Source: Nigrospora sphaerica
Lineage: Eukaryota > Ascomycota > Sordariomycetes > Amphisphaeriales > Apiosporaceae
Assembly: GCA_018287875.1 (NCBI GenBank)
Contig: JAGVVL010000018.1
Span: 1,116,001-1,180,000, forward strand
DNA length: 64,000 nt
Direction: 5' to 3'
The translations under genes and the position numbers were made by a program. This document shows positions 54,284 through 64,000 of this stretch, piece after piece (within the stretch, counting starts at the first letter, position 1; every line of letters begins with the position of its first letter). The notes under the pieces were generated by a model that saw nothing but the letters and a program-made list of their open reading frames with translations, had not been told where the DNA came from and ran no database searches.

Positions 54284-57200
54284 CGTAGACGGCGAGACGG
54301 GGCGACACAGCAGATGCGCGGGTAGGACGCGCTCGAGTTAACGTGGAAAGCGGCGCGGGTGGATTGAACGGGCGGCTTCGGCCGTTTCGTTGATGATGGT
54401 GGCAAGGTAAGGTAAATGTCAGAACCAACGTATGGGTCAGAAAAGAGGGTGTAACAAGCGTGGTTCCATTCGCAATAGCTAAGTGTGCAGGGGTCTACAT
54501 AGCCTAGACCCCTCCTCGCACGGGCCCCTCCTGGCAGCTGTCAGACAGCTGTAGGGCTATCGTACACTGGCCTCTGAAGCACAAGACGGTGGCACAACTT
54601 CTAGACCTATGTGGTAGCAAAAGGAAGCATAGTTTATATCCCCCATTCACCATTCCGTGTTGGTAAGTTAACTTATTATTTGCGGGATGCAAGCTCATGG
54701 TTGGTACCTCCATCTGCAATTCCAAATAGATTGCATAAGCCGCCTAAGCTACAGAAGCACTTGAGAGTGGCTGATTGGATGATGGCCAGTGTCCATTGTT
54801 TGGACCAATCATTTACATCCTAAGCGCGATAGGCGTAGCTGCAAAGGTACTTACCTGACTTACTTTCTTTGGAGAGCACAAGGTGCTTGGCGGGCCCACT
54901 TCAAACCAACACTCGATGCGCGAGGAACCTGAAATAGTCTTGCTTACGAACTTAACATGCCAGGAATAGAAATAAGTTTTGTAGCTAAAGTCACTATGGT
55001 TCTTAGCAGTGTTGCCTTCGAACAGATGTGGGTTGATTGTACACTTATGCCAGGAGTACTTACTCACCCAATGTTGCTTCAACACTGTTCCTTCTGCTAA
55101 GTACCGTCATGGACGAATTGCTAAATTCCCTAAAGATTGCTAGAATCGCATACAGCATGATTACACAAGGCTCCCCAGAAAGACTCCAGCGATATGCTAT
55201 GGGGCAGATATATCGCATTTCACATTGGCGGCAACTTCATGAAGGCAAAGAGCTCGTGACGTCAGTCCGAGGGCCCCGTGTTGTGTCATCAAGTGGTCTG
55301 ATGGAAACTCTTCAAGTGTGGGGGCATTCAAGGGCGGGATGGTGTTTTAACAATATATGGCAACGAAGAGCTGTGGCGCAATTTTTCAGAATAGGATACA
55401 ATTCGACACAAGTGACCCACGAAAAGAGCCGAGTATACCGACGAGGGATTTTCAGTATGAAGTCGGCGAGAATTCGGCGATGGACTGGCAAATAATTGGG
55501 CGAAAATTAAGAAAAAGGGAATAGTTTGAGCGGAGAAGACAGAGTGCCTAGAAAGATTCAACCTGTACTTTACCTCGCAACTGCTTCAGTGGCTCTCTCG
55601 TGCTCCGCAACCTTCCTGAGCGAAAATACTCACAACTTGCGGGCCCAAGAGCTTACCACGTTCCCATAAATTGCTTTGCGTCTACTCAAGGCAGGTGCTC
55701 GGACGGTCGAGGATGACGAAATAATTTGCGTGATTCTGTTGTTTCAAGCCATGTTGCAGGCGTCCTGGGTTACGTGGCGCCGTATGTTGTGTAAGTATAG
55801 CTCGGGAATGGATGAAGGATTCCGTTTAACGCTGTGCTTTACCCTAAAACACACCCGGTAACCGAAGTAAGAAGATAAGTGATAAATGGCAGGAAATTGA
55901 CGTAATAAGGAGGTAACGAGAAGGTGATAACCTCCGTAGTGTTTGTGAAGAAGTCCGAGCCCCGCGAGAGCCGGAGCGACGAGCCATCAAATAGCAGAGC
56001 GCCACGCAAGCGCCCTGGCGAGTCAGCCTCCCCGGGCCTTACCCACGAGGGGCGGGCAACGCGCAAGAAAGCTGGAGCGTCAATCGTGGAACACCCCGCA
56101 TTTATACATTTTATTCAACATGCTGACAGTAATGATAATCTTATGCCCATGGCTTGGAGGTTGGCAGTGGACACAAACCCATGCTCTGCGTGGCAAGAAA
56201 AACGATCATCGGTCTGCCTATCGCCATTGAGGATGGCAGATCTTTGCCTGATACGGACAACAGAAACTAAACATTGCCAAGCATCCTGGACCCCTGGTCG
56301 GCCAGGGGTAGCTAGGCCTTGGTCCGTCTAAAATCTCGTATCGCAAAAGCGATGGTAGGGCACCGCGAGGATCATCGACGAGGCGTCAAGGTATGCATTG
56401 GCCAGAATGGAAAGGCGCTGGGTCGATCAAGGAGAATCTTCATCTGGTAGGTGGCGGCGCGAAGCGATGATGCTGTTTACGACATCCCTTTACTCTTCGT
56501 AGTTCTCACAACTGCAGAACCCAAAGGATTGAACGCATGATTGTCCCCGTCGCCTTCTCCCCAATTCAGCCTCAGAAGCGCTTCATATTAGGTTTTAGGG
56601 CGCTGCCTCCAGTCACCACCCCCTACGGGAACAAAGTCCTGGGTCGAGTCGGGTGGCGACACGGCAGCGGTTCCTGGGCAGGCTCGGCGCAGCCGGGGCT
56701 ATCTTGTCGACCTGACGGCCTGTCACTCCAATTCGTCTTAGCGGCAATACATTGCCGGCCCTACCACCTTAGCCTGTTAGACAAAACACAGGCAGCCAGT
56801 TGATGCTGCCATGTCGCCCAGCAAATGCCGGGGATGGATAGGCAAATGGAACCGTCTGGGGTTTGGGGTGGGATTGATAGCCCAAAACGTGCTGTGGGCC
56901 TTTCCGAACGGCTTGCAACCCTTTGGCGAACATCGTGGGAGCCAGATCAAACGCCACCGGAGGACATCGTGACGGCCGACGCGCCGGTCCGACGGGCCTG
57001 GCGTCTGGGCGCTGAGGATTCGGGTTGCCGACATACTGGCCGACCGAAAAGCCTTCCCCCGCGCGGAAGGACGGGTCGACCAGCTGCCCTTCCCCCGGAT
57101 TGGCGCCCTCCCCAGAACGGACGCCTCACACCGCCTGCGAGAAGATCACGAAAGGGGAGCCGTCGCGAATCGGCAAGCCACGGCGACGTCGTGCGGGTTC

Positions 57201-57657
57201 CACCGCCAGGGACCCAGAGAAAAAAAAAAAAAAAGAGAAGTGCCAGCAAGGCACCAACGACGGGGACGGGTGGGCGATCGTAATCTCGCGGCGGCCTCCG
57301 GCGATGCCGGCTCACACCAAATCTGCCTCCCGACTGGGATTCATTAACGTTAGCATGCCCCCCCCTCCCCGGGTAGGTTAGCTGTAGTACCTGATGGAGT
57401 TGGCGATGACCTAGTAGAGAAAGCCCATTGCCGTCTGGCATGCTGCACAAAACAACTCGGCCGACCTCCGCAAGCGAGACCACGCTTCCCGCTTCTCCGC
57501 GCCGACAAAGCTCGTATTCACCCTGAGTCGTACAAGATGCATATCGAGGTCCCTCCCCCGGGCGTAGGTGACCAGCAATCTCTCGGCTCTTGCTGGCCGG
57601 CTCGGCCCGGCTCGCCCGCACGTACATGGCTAACGGAAACAGAACGGGCAGCCGCCG
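54284..57657. other. 3.4 kb gene-free region
   Basis: The left edge is the slt11 promoter. The middle (54430-56550) is less GC-rich than its neighbours and has many dispersed stops. The right part (56600-57650) is GC-rich and includes a 15-base A run. No family was recognised in any frame. Confidence 0.45.
57220..57234. repeat. A15 homopolymer
   Basis: Fifteen consecutive A residues on the plus strand, about 420 bp upstream of the DUF3176 start. Simple repeat. Confidence 0.9.
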
Positions 57658-59492
57658 ATGCCTAGCCCCGGCACCCCCTTCAGCCCCTACGGCTCCCCGC
57701 AGGCGAAGGGGCTGAATGGCAACTACGTCGAGCTGAACGATCTGAAGGCAGAGGAGGCGGCGGGCTCGGCCCGGGACATCGGCGACGATGAGGCCAACCA
57801 CAGAGACAGCCTACCGCCGCGCCCGGAGAAGCAGGGAGAGGAGAGCGGTTGGTGGGTGATTGAGATCGTTTCCTGCGTCGTCAGCGCCCTGGCGCTGGCC
57901 GCCATTCTGGTCACCGTGGCCCTCATGGACGGGAAGGCGCTCAGCTACTGGCCCATGAAGATCACCCTCAACTCCTTCGTGTCCTTCATGTCGACGGTTT
58001 CCAAGGCCACCCTGCTTCTCCCCGTCTCCGAAGCCATCAGCCAGCTGAAATGGCTCTGGTTCCGGTCCGCCGGCTCGCTCGAGGACATCCAGAAGTTCGA
58101 CGAGGCCAGCCGAGGGACCTGGGGCAGCGTCAAGCTGCTCTTCCACACGCAGCGTGTGCATCTCGCCAAGCTTGGCGCCTTGGTCATGATATTGGCACTG
58201 TGCATGGACCCCTTCTTTCAGCAGGTCATCCTGTACCCGCCCAGGAGGGTGGCATTGCCGGAGGCCAACGCCACCATCCCCCTGTCGACCGGCTACAGCT
58301 TGTACAGCCCGGGCGCCATCATGGCGCTCCGCCAGCCTACTGTCGACATGAAGGCGGCCTTCATCACCGGCCTCTACAACACCAACCCGCGGCCGCAGGA
58401 CGACTACGAGGTGACGCCGCAATGCCGAACGGGCAATTGCACGTGGCCCGAGCCCTATCGCTCGCTGGCCGTGTGCACCAAGTGTGCCAACACGACGTCT
58501 CTCATCACACCCAACAAGAACTCGTGTCGGAACGGTAAATGTGCCGAGACCCTGCCGAACGGGTTGTCGTTCGATACGTCTCTCGGCGGGCAGCTCTTCA
58601 TGAACTCCACTGGCTACGCGACATCCATCAACTTTAACAACACGCAGCCCACCCTCGTGACGGTGTCGACCATGCGGGGAATGCACAGCTATAATGTACG
58701 GGAGCTTTGGGGCATCACCTCGAACGAGTGTGTTCTGTACTAGTACGTATCGCCCGCGAACAGCCCCGGTCGAAAACTGGTGCCTGACAAGTGGGATTAG
58801 CTGTGTGAACGAATACAGCGCCGAGGTGACCAACGGCGTCTTCAAGGAGACCGTTATGAAGTCCTACACCCAGGACCACGACGTCCGGAATACCGACAAC
58901 ATCACCATCACCGTCCCGCCCGTGGGAAATGAGACGGCGCCGACCGACTACGTGGTGACGCATGCGTCCTTCCTAGCACTGCAGAACTACATCGGTGTAA
59001 GTCACCACGATTCAACCGGCAAGCTTGTAGGAAGCTGAGCTGATATCTCCCTTTGTATAGGCGCTCTTCATCGGCAACGTGACGGGTTACACGGCCGAGA
59101 CTATGGCGTCTAGCGACTTCGTGAGAGCACTGTACGACATCGGCAACGAGGGGATGGGGGTCCCGAAGCCCGGCGGCGAGAACAACACGATTGCCGCCAT
59201 CGGCGCCAGCCTGACCAAGGCCCTGCGCCTGCACACTGGAGACGACCAGGCGGCGAACGACACGCGCAACATGGTGCTTGGTACGACGTGGTACGAGGAG
59301 ACGTATGTGAGCGTGCAGTGGCCGTGGATAATTCTCCCCGTCCTGCTGGAGGTCACGGCCTTCATCTTCCTCCTCATGACCATCGTCAAATGCAAAGCAA
59401 CCGGCGTGGCCATCTGGAAGAGCTCTACGCTGCCCATCTTGCAGGGCAAGGTGAAGGATCTCCACGACTCATTCGAGCAGCGGCGGCATTAA
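57658..59492 (+). CDS. DUF3176 membrane protein, unknown function
   Basis: Predicted 570 aa integral membrane protein of a family expanded in filamentous ascomycetes. Exons are 57658-58742, 58801-58996 and 59061-59492, with introns of 58 and 64 bp. The N-terminus is cytosolic and Pro/Gly-rich. TM1 is about residues 62-84 (VIEIVSCVVSALALAAILV); a second hydrophobic segment around SFMSTVSKATLLLPVSEAI and a third (LAKLGALVMILAL) follow. A long extracellular part has paired cysteines (CRTGNCTWPEPYRSLAVC, CTKC) and several N-glycosylation sites. A last TM (IILPVLLEVTAFIFLLMTI) precedes a short cytosolic tail. This is the usual DUF3176 plan. The start at 57658 is the first ATG in this frame; an ATG at 57626 is in another frame. 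Confidence 0.88.
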
Positions 59493-60434
59493 GGGTGGGC
59501 CGAGCCGGTAACTCGGGAGACTATATGTATTTAATGTGTTACACGTAATTGCTTGATGCCTTCCTTACGAAGACCGTAGAGGCAGTCTGTCTCGTTCGTG
59601 TTGATGTGACGCTCGGTGGGTGACCGGCATACTGCTCAAGTGTCTTGTAACAGCGCACACGAGATTATGTGGCCATGGCGAATGCGGGTACCGGGTTGGC
59701 GAGGCCACGTCCCGGTCAGCCGTGGTGCTACCGCCCTTGAGGTACATCATTTCTCCGCAGCAAGTGTCGACTTTCGGACTCATGAGGATAGGTCAAGTTT
59801 GGTTTCCGAGGTTGCTGGTAAAGGAACCGCAGCTGGAGGTGACCGAACGACCTTCCATAACCGCTCTTGCGGACGAGGAGGACCCCACGTTGCCGCCACT
59901 GACGACTTCACCCTCGGCTAAGCGCTCTCTCTCCGGGAACTGTCAGGCTCCCTTACGACCGCACTCGTAGCCACCCCATCGGCGCCGCATTTCGAGGGAG
60001 CCTCTATATACTGGTGTAGATGCTGGTTGCTTTCCCGAGTCGGGTCCTCGGTAGATAAACCGTCGTGGCGCCCGTCCGCCGTCCGTCTGCGAGGCAACGG
60101 CTGGTTCAATTCTTGGTGAGGGGCTTCTGTACATCCTGGAGGCATGCCCACTCGCCACGGAGAGGACGAGCCGCCGAGCGCGGCGTGAGGTTCGGGGGAG
60201 CTCCGTTTTGCGGGCCAAGTAGATGTTCGCGTTCAAGCAGCGCAGGCAAAGACGACCAAAAGCGACCGAATATTTCCATATACAACGAATACCCACGAAG
60301 ACACTGCCACGTTGTGGTTTCGCCCCCGGGACTGCAGAAACCGCGTTCTCGTCACATTCCCTCATGGGAATTGCCGACAGGTCGGCAAGCTGACTGCCTC
60401 TGGGGCGCTGGGCTGTTGTGTCGGCATGCTCGGC
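59493..60434. other. intergenic, no gene seen
   Basis: 3' flanks of two convergent genes (the DUF3176 gene and the C2H2 gene). Open frames here lack protein character. Confidence 0.45.
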
Positions 60435-60938
60435 TCAGTCGGTGGGATGCCTCGGGTCATAGACCTCGTAGCCCTCGTCGGCCGTGTCGCTCTCGTCATC
60501 GTCGGCCAGCGTCTTCTCCTCCTTGCGCGACTCCTTGGCTGGGTCCACCTTGGCCTCGCCAGGTTTGGCGTCGTCGCCGCCCCCGCCGACGGGCGCAAAG
60601 GCGCTCTTGAAGCCGCTCTTCTTGAAGCCGCCCTTCTTGAGCCCCCCTCCGCCGCCGGGGCCGGCGGCGTCGGCGTCGGCGCTGCCCAGCTTGATGCTGA
60701 TGAGGCCGTCCGTCTTGGCCTCGGCCTTGCGGGCGCGGGCGGCGGCCGTCGGGTCCTTGACCATTTGCTTCATGTCTTTCATGCGCTGGCGGTGACTGTG
60801 ATCGTAGGACGACAGGTGGGCCTCGTAATCGTTCATGCGGCTGTAGCCCTTGGAGCACAGCTCGCAGTAGAAGGACTGCATGGCGGCACGGGCGGACGCC
60901 GTCTGTGCCTGCGGCAGCGTCTGATGTCGCGGCGGCAT
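60435..60938 (-). CDS. small U1-type C2H2 zinc-finger protein (GPATCH8/ZNF804-like finger)
   Basis: Predicted 167 aa protein with one zinc finger: Cys25, Cys28, His41 and His47 in FYCELCSKGYSRMNDYEAHL with SYDHSHRQR following. This type (finger, then a basic helix RMKDMKQMVKDP) is shared with GPATCH8/ZNF804 proteins and fungal homologues. The rest is low-complexity: Gly-rich GGGGGLKKGGFKKSGFKSAF and an acidic C-terminus (DDDESDTADEGYEVYDPRH). The start is the ATG at 60938 (MPPRHQTLPQ); the open frame runs further upstream but begins with GTG. A nuclear, RNA- or DNA-binding role is inferred from the finger only. Confidence 0.82.
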   Translation of the reverse strand: MPPRHQTLPQAQTASARAAMQSFYCELCSKGYSRMNDYEAHLSSYDHSHRQRMKDMKQMVKDPTAAARARKAEAKTDGLISIKLGSADADAAGPGGGGGLKKGGFKKSGFKSAFAPVGGGGDDAKPGEAKVDPAKESRKEEKTLADDDESDTADEGYEVYDPRHPTD

Positions 60939-61619
60939 GTTGGCGTTTGGCCACCTGAGCGGCGGTGCGTTTCGGTCGCAGGCGGTTGGTCGACGGCGAG
61001 GCACACGGAGGAGTCGCACGGGTGCGGGATTCGGCGCGCGGACTGCGATGTGTCACGATACCAAACACACACCGGTGAGGTATCACAGATGCGATGGATG
61101 CTTCGCGCGTTGGGAATCGCGAACGGGCAGATCCAGCGATGATTCTGCCCGCTGGGGTACCTAAGGGTGGTACATGACGCTACGGAGTACCACGGTACTA
61201 TCCATCTAGACTAATGTACATCAGCCCGCCATGTCCCCCTATGGGACCGACGTGTAATCGCTGGTCCAAGATTGGCGGGGTTTCAGCCAAACCTGTAGCT
61301 TGGGCGCGCCTTGGGGCTCGAGGGGCTTTTCTGACTGGAGGGGCTGCGCCAACTGGAAATCGTCGATTGGCTCGCTCTCCCCCAGCGGGGGCCGGTACTC
61401 CAGTCCCCGAGGCTGCTAGAAGTTCAATTCGAGTGGGGGCAGTCCAACTCCCACCATCGATACATGGATGCCGCGCATAAACAACCGATCCGGCGGGTTC
61501 CGCGAAGGTCCTCGTGACTGGGCTGTGATTTTGTTTCTGATGTTTTCCTGAGCCATACGCTGTATATCGCCCACGCTGTCCGCGGTGTTCTGCCCTCGCC
61601 AAGTCGAGGTTACGCCGCC
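60939..61619. promoter_or_regulatory. divergent promoter of C2H2 gene and mcp1
   Basis: 680 bp between opposed start codons. No coding frame or strong motif was recognised. Confidence 0.45.
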
Positions 61620-62720
61620 ATGGACGGAAACGACACAAGGTCGCTGCGCTCCAAGGCGTCAGTGCAAAGCTTCATGTCGCTCATGCAGCTCGATCCGCAG
61701 CCCATGGGGGAGGCCTCGCTTTACAACTACGAGAAGGACCTCCCACCTCTGCCCGAGGAGAGTCCTGTGTCCTTCCCGGGCGCCTTCCGCTCCCAGAAGT
61801 CGTCGAGCTCATCGTCGTCCCTCGGCCTGAGCGGCAGCAGTCACCGTGGGCCCATATACTACCGTGAGTTTCTCGACTTCTCTTACCGCCTAGATGCCAT
61901 GAGCGGACGGCACCCACTGACAGCTTTTACTCCCACAGTGACGCGCATCCAGCGGTATTCGTCCTATACCTTCACCATCTTTGCCAGCATCCATCTCGCC
62001 AACACCTCCATATTCCCGCTGGTCTACAAATCCGTTCCCTACTCCGAACCACTCCTGGTCATGGCCCGCGAGGCCTACCAGACGCCCTACACCGAGCCTC
62101 TGCTAGTCGGCCTGCCTCTCGTGGCCCATATCGTGTCGGGTGTCGCCATCCGCCTGATCCGCCGCTCGCAGAACCTGCAGCGCTACGGAGGTGCCACTCC
62201 GGGCATGTACGCTCTGGCGCGGTCCCGGACCGACAGCACCACGTCGTCGTCCAAGTCGAAAAATGGCCTGCGCATTTGGCCGTCCATCAACTACCTGTCC
62301 ATTAGCGGTTACGTGCTCATCGCGCCATTGGCCTCCCACGTCTTCATGAACCGCATCCTGCCCTTGATTGTCGAGGGCGACAGCTCTAACATTGGCCTGC
62401 AGTACGTCGCGCATGGCTTTGCGCTGCACAAGTATGCGCCCTGGGTCGCTTATACCGCCCTGATCGGCGTCGGTGTCGGCCACATGGTGTGGGGCTGGGC
62501 CAAGTGGCTGGACGTTGCGCCACCGCACCAATGGAAGAAGACGACCTTCGACAAGCAGCTTCGCAAGAAACGGAGGAGGGCCTGGTGGACCATCAACAGC
62601 ATCGCTGCGCTAATCACCGGTCTCTGGGCGGCTGGTGGCCTGGGCGTTGTTGCACGAGCCGGTCTGACGGAGGGCTGGCTGGGAACGGTATATGACAACA
62701 TCTACAGCCACAGCCCGTAG
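61620..62720 (+). CDS. mcp1: Mcp1-like mitochondrial membrane protein (DUF1691)
   Basis: Predicted 341 aa multi-spanning protein similar to yeast Mcp1, a mitochondrial outer-membrane protein linked to lipid homeostasis and ERMES suppression. Exons are 61620-61863 and 61939-62720. The 75 bp intron (gtgagt...cacag) leaves the frame open, but removing it gives IYYLTRIQRYSSYTFTIFASIH, the family core. Transmembrane stretches include TFTIFASIHLANTSIFPLV, LLVGLPLVAHIVSGVAIRL, YLSISGYVLIAPLASHVFM, WVAYTALIGVGVGHMVWGW and SIAALITGLWAAGGLGVVA. Conserved His residues (SIHLAN, VAHIVSG, ASHVFM, GHMVWG) recall the succinate-dehydrogenase/cytochrome-b-like fold. The N-terminus is Ser-rich and soluble. Confidence 0.88.
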   Translation: MDGNDTRSLRSKASVQSFMSLMQLDPQPMGEASLYNYEKDLPPLPEESPVSFPGAFRSQKSSSSSSSLGLSGSSHRGPIYYREFLDFSYRLDAMSGRHPLTAFTPTVTRIQRYSSYTFTIFASIHLANTSIFPLVYKSVPYSEPLLVMAREAYQTPYTEPLLVGLPLVAHIVSGVAIRLIRRSQNLQRYGGATPGMYALARSRTDSTTSSSKSKNGLRIWPSINYLSISGYVLIAPLASHVFMNRILPLIVEGDSSNIGLQYVAHGFALHKYAPWVAYTALIGVGVGHMVWGWAKWLDVAPPHQWKKTTFDKQLRKKRRRAWWTINSIAALITGLWAAGGLGVVARAGLTEGWLGTVYDNIYSHSP

Positions 62721-63109
62721 GCTTGGTCTCGTCCGGCGTTGCGCATTTCGGAACACGACGACAGATGATAGATGATAGACGCATAGCGATGAGCATCCGA
62801 TATTTAAAGATGAAACGATACCAACCAACTCTCCCGGCGCCGCCCGCCTCTGAATATCCCCGGGATGCCGGAACAAAGGCTCATGGCTAAGATATGTTCT
62901 ATTATCGGATGAGGCTGCATACCCCGTTACAAAATATTCGCGCCGCCGATACCGTCAAGCCAGCCAGACGCTGGTTTAAACCGAGCGCGGTTGGGCGGCA
63001 AACGGATTCCCCCCCACGCCTGCTTCTCATCCATTGATCCCTCTCCTCGCCGACGATTTACCAGACATTTCCAGATACTAGCCGCTTCGTCGCTGAACAC
63101 GGCACTACA
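62721..63109. other. intergenic, no gene seen
   Basis: mcp1 3' flank and upstream region of the Cys-rich gene. Nothing else recognised. Confidence 0.5.
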
Positions 63110-63688
63110 ATGAGACTGCCCCGGCTTCTGTGTGATGTGCCTGATTATCAGCAGATCGAGGGCCGCCCTGGAGCCAGCCAAGTTGGTGAAACCCCACCCA
63201 GCATGGCGAGTACGCGCGTAAGTCCCTTGGGTAGAGGTAACTTTCCAATTGGTGCTTGGCTCCTGACGCCTATTCAGTCGCGTTCGTACCGCAGCCGCCC
63301 ATCCAGAAGGCCATCCCTAGTGAATGCCGGTTCCATACGGTTGCCAAGCCGACCCAAGACGGCCAGCCACGATCCAGAAGTCCCGAAGCGATCCCGCCTT
63401 CTCTACCTGACGACTTACCACTGTCCGACGTGCTTCCAGCAGCTTTGGGAGCGCAAGGTGGTCATCCAACGCTGCAGCATCCCGGGCCACGGGCTCGCCT
63501 GCCAAGCGACGGACCCGTTCGCGGTATCCATGGAGCTCTGCAGACGTACCGAAATGACGGACAAGGAGTGCGGGCTGTGCCGCTGGCTGGCCTGGCGGGC
63601 GGCCAGAAAGCGGTGGAGAGGCCCGGACTGGGGCAGCACGAAGCCGACGGCGAGGGGGACCACGAAAACGAGTCTCCTCTCCACCTAG
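63110..63688 (+). CDS. small Cys-rich hypothetical protein
   Basis: Best model is two exons, 63110-63217 and 63278-63688 (172 aa), with a 60 bp intron (gtaagt...attcag, branch-like ctgacg). Intron removal keeps the frame, so an unspliced 192 aa product is also open. The C-terminal half has a possible zinc-binding pattern: YHCPTCFQQLWERK, RCSIPGHGLACQATDPF, ELCRRTEMTDKECGLCRW. The N-terminal half is basic and Ser/Arg-rich (SRSYRSRPSRRPS). I do not recognise a named family. Another frame over the same DNA (63256-63744) lacks the cysteine pattern and is less likely. Confidence 0.5.
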   Translation: MRLPRLLCDVPDYQQIEGRPGASQVGETPPSMASTRVSPLGRGNFPIGAWLLTPIQSRSYRSRPSRRPSLVNAGSIRLPSRPKTASHDPEVPKRSRLLYLTTYHCPTCFQQLWERKVVIQRCSIPGHGLACQATDPFAVSMELCRRTEMTDKECGLCRWLAWRAARKRWRGPDWGSTKPTARGTTKTSLLST

Positions 63689-64000
63689 AATTCATGGGTC
63701 ACAAACTTTACCAACAAGACGACACGGCGGAGGCTAGTGAATGATCCGGGGGAGGGGCTCGCACCAGCAGCATCCCATACTGTCGAGTTGAGGGGGGTAG
63801 CCGCTGGATGGAGATGGATCGTACTTGTACTTCCTTATTCACGCCTCCGACCGGCTTGAAGTACCCAGTATCCACCTCGGATTTACAGGGGCAGCTGCTG
63901 CCTGGAGACATTCAGCTTTCAGCGTTATGTGGTCTTGGCGCATCGGCTCTTGGCCGGAATGCCACTGTTTCCCGTACTCATTACGCCGATATGCTTCTTA
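63689..64000. other. intergenic to window end
   Basis: No gene recognised in the last 312 bases. Confidence 0.45.

Noticed and set aside
54813..55085. Minus-strand frame reading like an exon (SSRIECWFEVGPPSTLC)
   Set aside because: Too short, no partner exons or recognised family; left as possible chance ORF or unidentifiable fragment.
63256..63744. Alternative 162-residue frame over the Cys-rich gene
   Set aside because: The overlapping frame has an ordered Cys/His pattern and a good intron; this one has neither.
1..64000. CRISPR arrays, rRNA genes, bacterial-type operons
   Set aside because: None seen; the window is fungal nuclear DNA and no regular spacer-repeat array or rRNA core sequence was found.

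Overview
This 64 kb window is nuclear DNA of a filamentous ascomycete (Pezizomycotina, most likely a Sordariomycete). The evidence is GC-rich coding sequence, many short GT-AG introns of about 53-84 bp (longest called 156 bp) with CTAAC/CTGAC-type branch sites, and fungal families throughout: Zn2Cys6 regulator, AA9 lytic polysaccharide monooxygenase, PKS-NRPS hybrid, DUF3176 membrane protein, Pex16, Zuo1, Mzm1, Slt11 and Mcp1. All gene models and splice sites were read by eye, with family assignments from recognised motifs; no database search was run.

Left part (1-15.7 kb). A Dal5/allantoate-type MFS permease (863-2639, minus) and a type-B carboxylesterase (3310-5056, plus) diverge from a 670 bp promoter. 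Tail-to-tail with the esterase is a ten-exon CorA-like membrane protein (5164-8756, minus), whose model needs a 9-nucleotide microexon. An AA9 monooxygenase lies at 10345-11262 (minus). The next 4.4 kb holds no gene; one stretch may be an LTR-retrotransposon leader remnant.

Middle (15.7-37 kb) is a secondary-metabolite locus: an AflR-like Zn2Cys6 regulator, a fungal Diels-Alderase-like protein, a 5'-truncated alpha/beta-hydrolase, a DHA14-type efflux pump and a 12.8 kb PKS-NRPS (KS-AT-DH-MT-inactive ER-KR-ACP-C-A-T-R). This set (reductive release, Diels-Alderase, hydrolase remnant) resembles cytochalasan-type pathways. The megasynthase reads as dead: one in-frame stop, four frameshifts and a KS with the second catalytic residue (His) replaced by Arg. 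No trans-enoyl reductase or P450 is visible. The regulator, Diels-Alderase and pump are still open. This decaying cluster, with its intact satellites and a 17 bp palindrome just before the PKS start, is the most interesting content.

Right part (37-64 kb). After 6.4 kb without a recognisable gene comes a Fe(II)/2-oxoglutarate-oxygenase-like protein. A housekeeping block follows: Pex16 (peroxisome biogenesis), Zuo1 (ribosome-associated J-protein), Mzm1 (complex III assembly), Slt11 (splicing), a DUF3176 membrane protein, a small U1-type C2H2 protein, Mcp1 (mitochondrial) and a small Cys-rich protein. A broken coding remnant lies between Pex16 and Zuo1. The window therefore shows a degenerating accessory cluster set between ordinary conserved genes.
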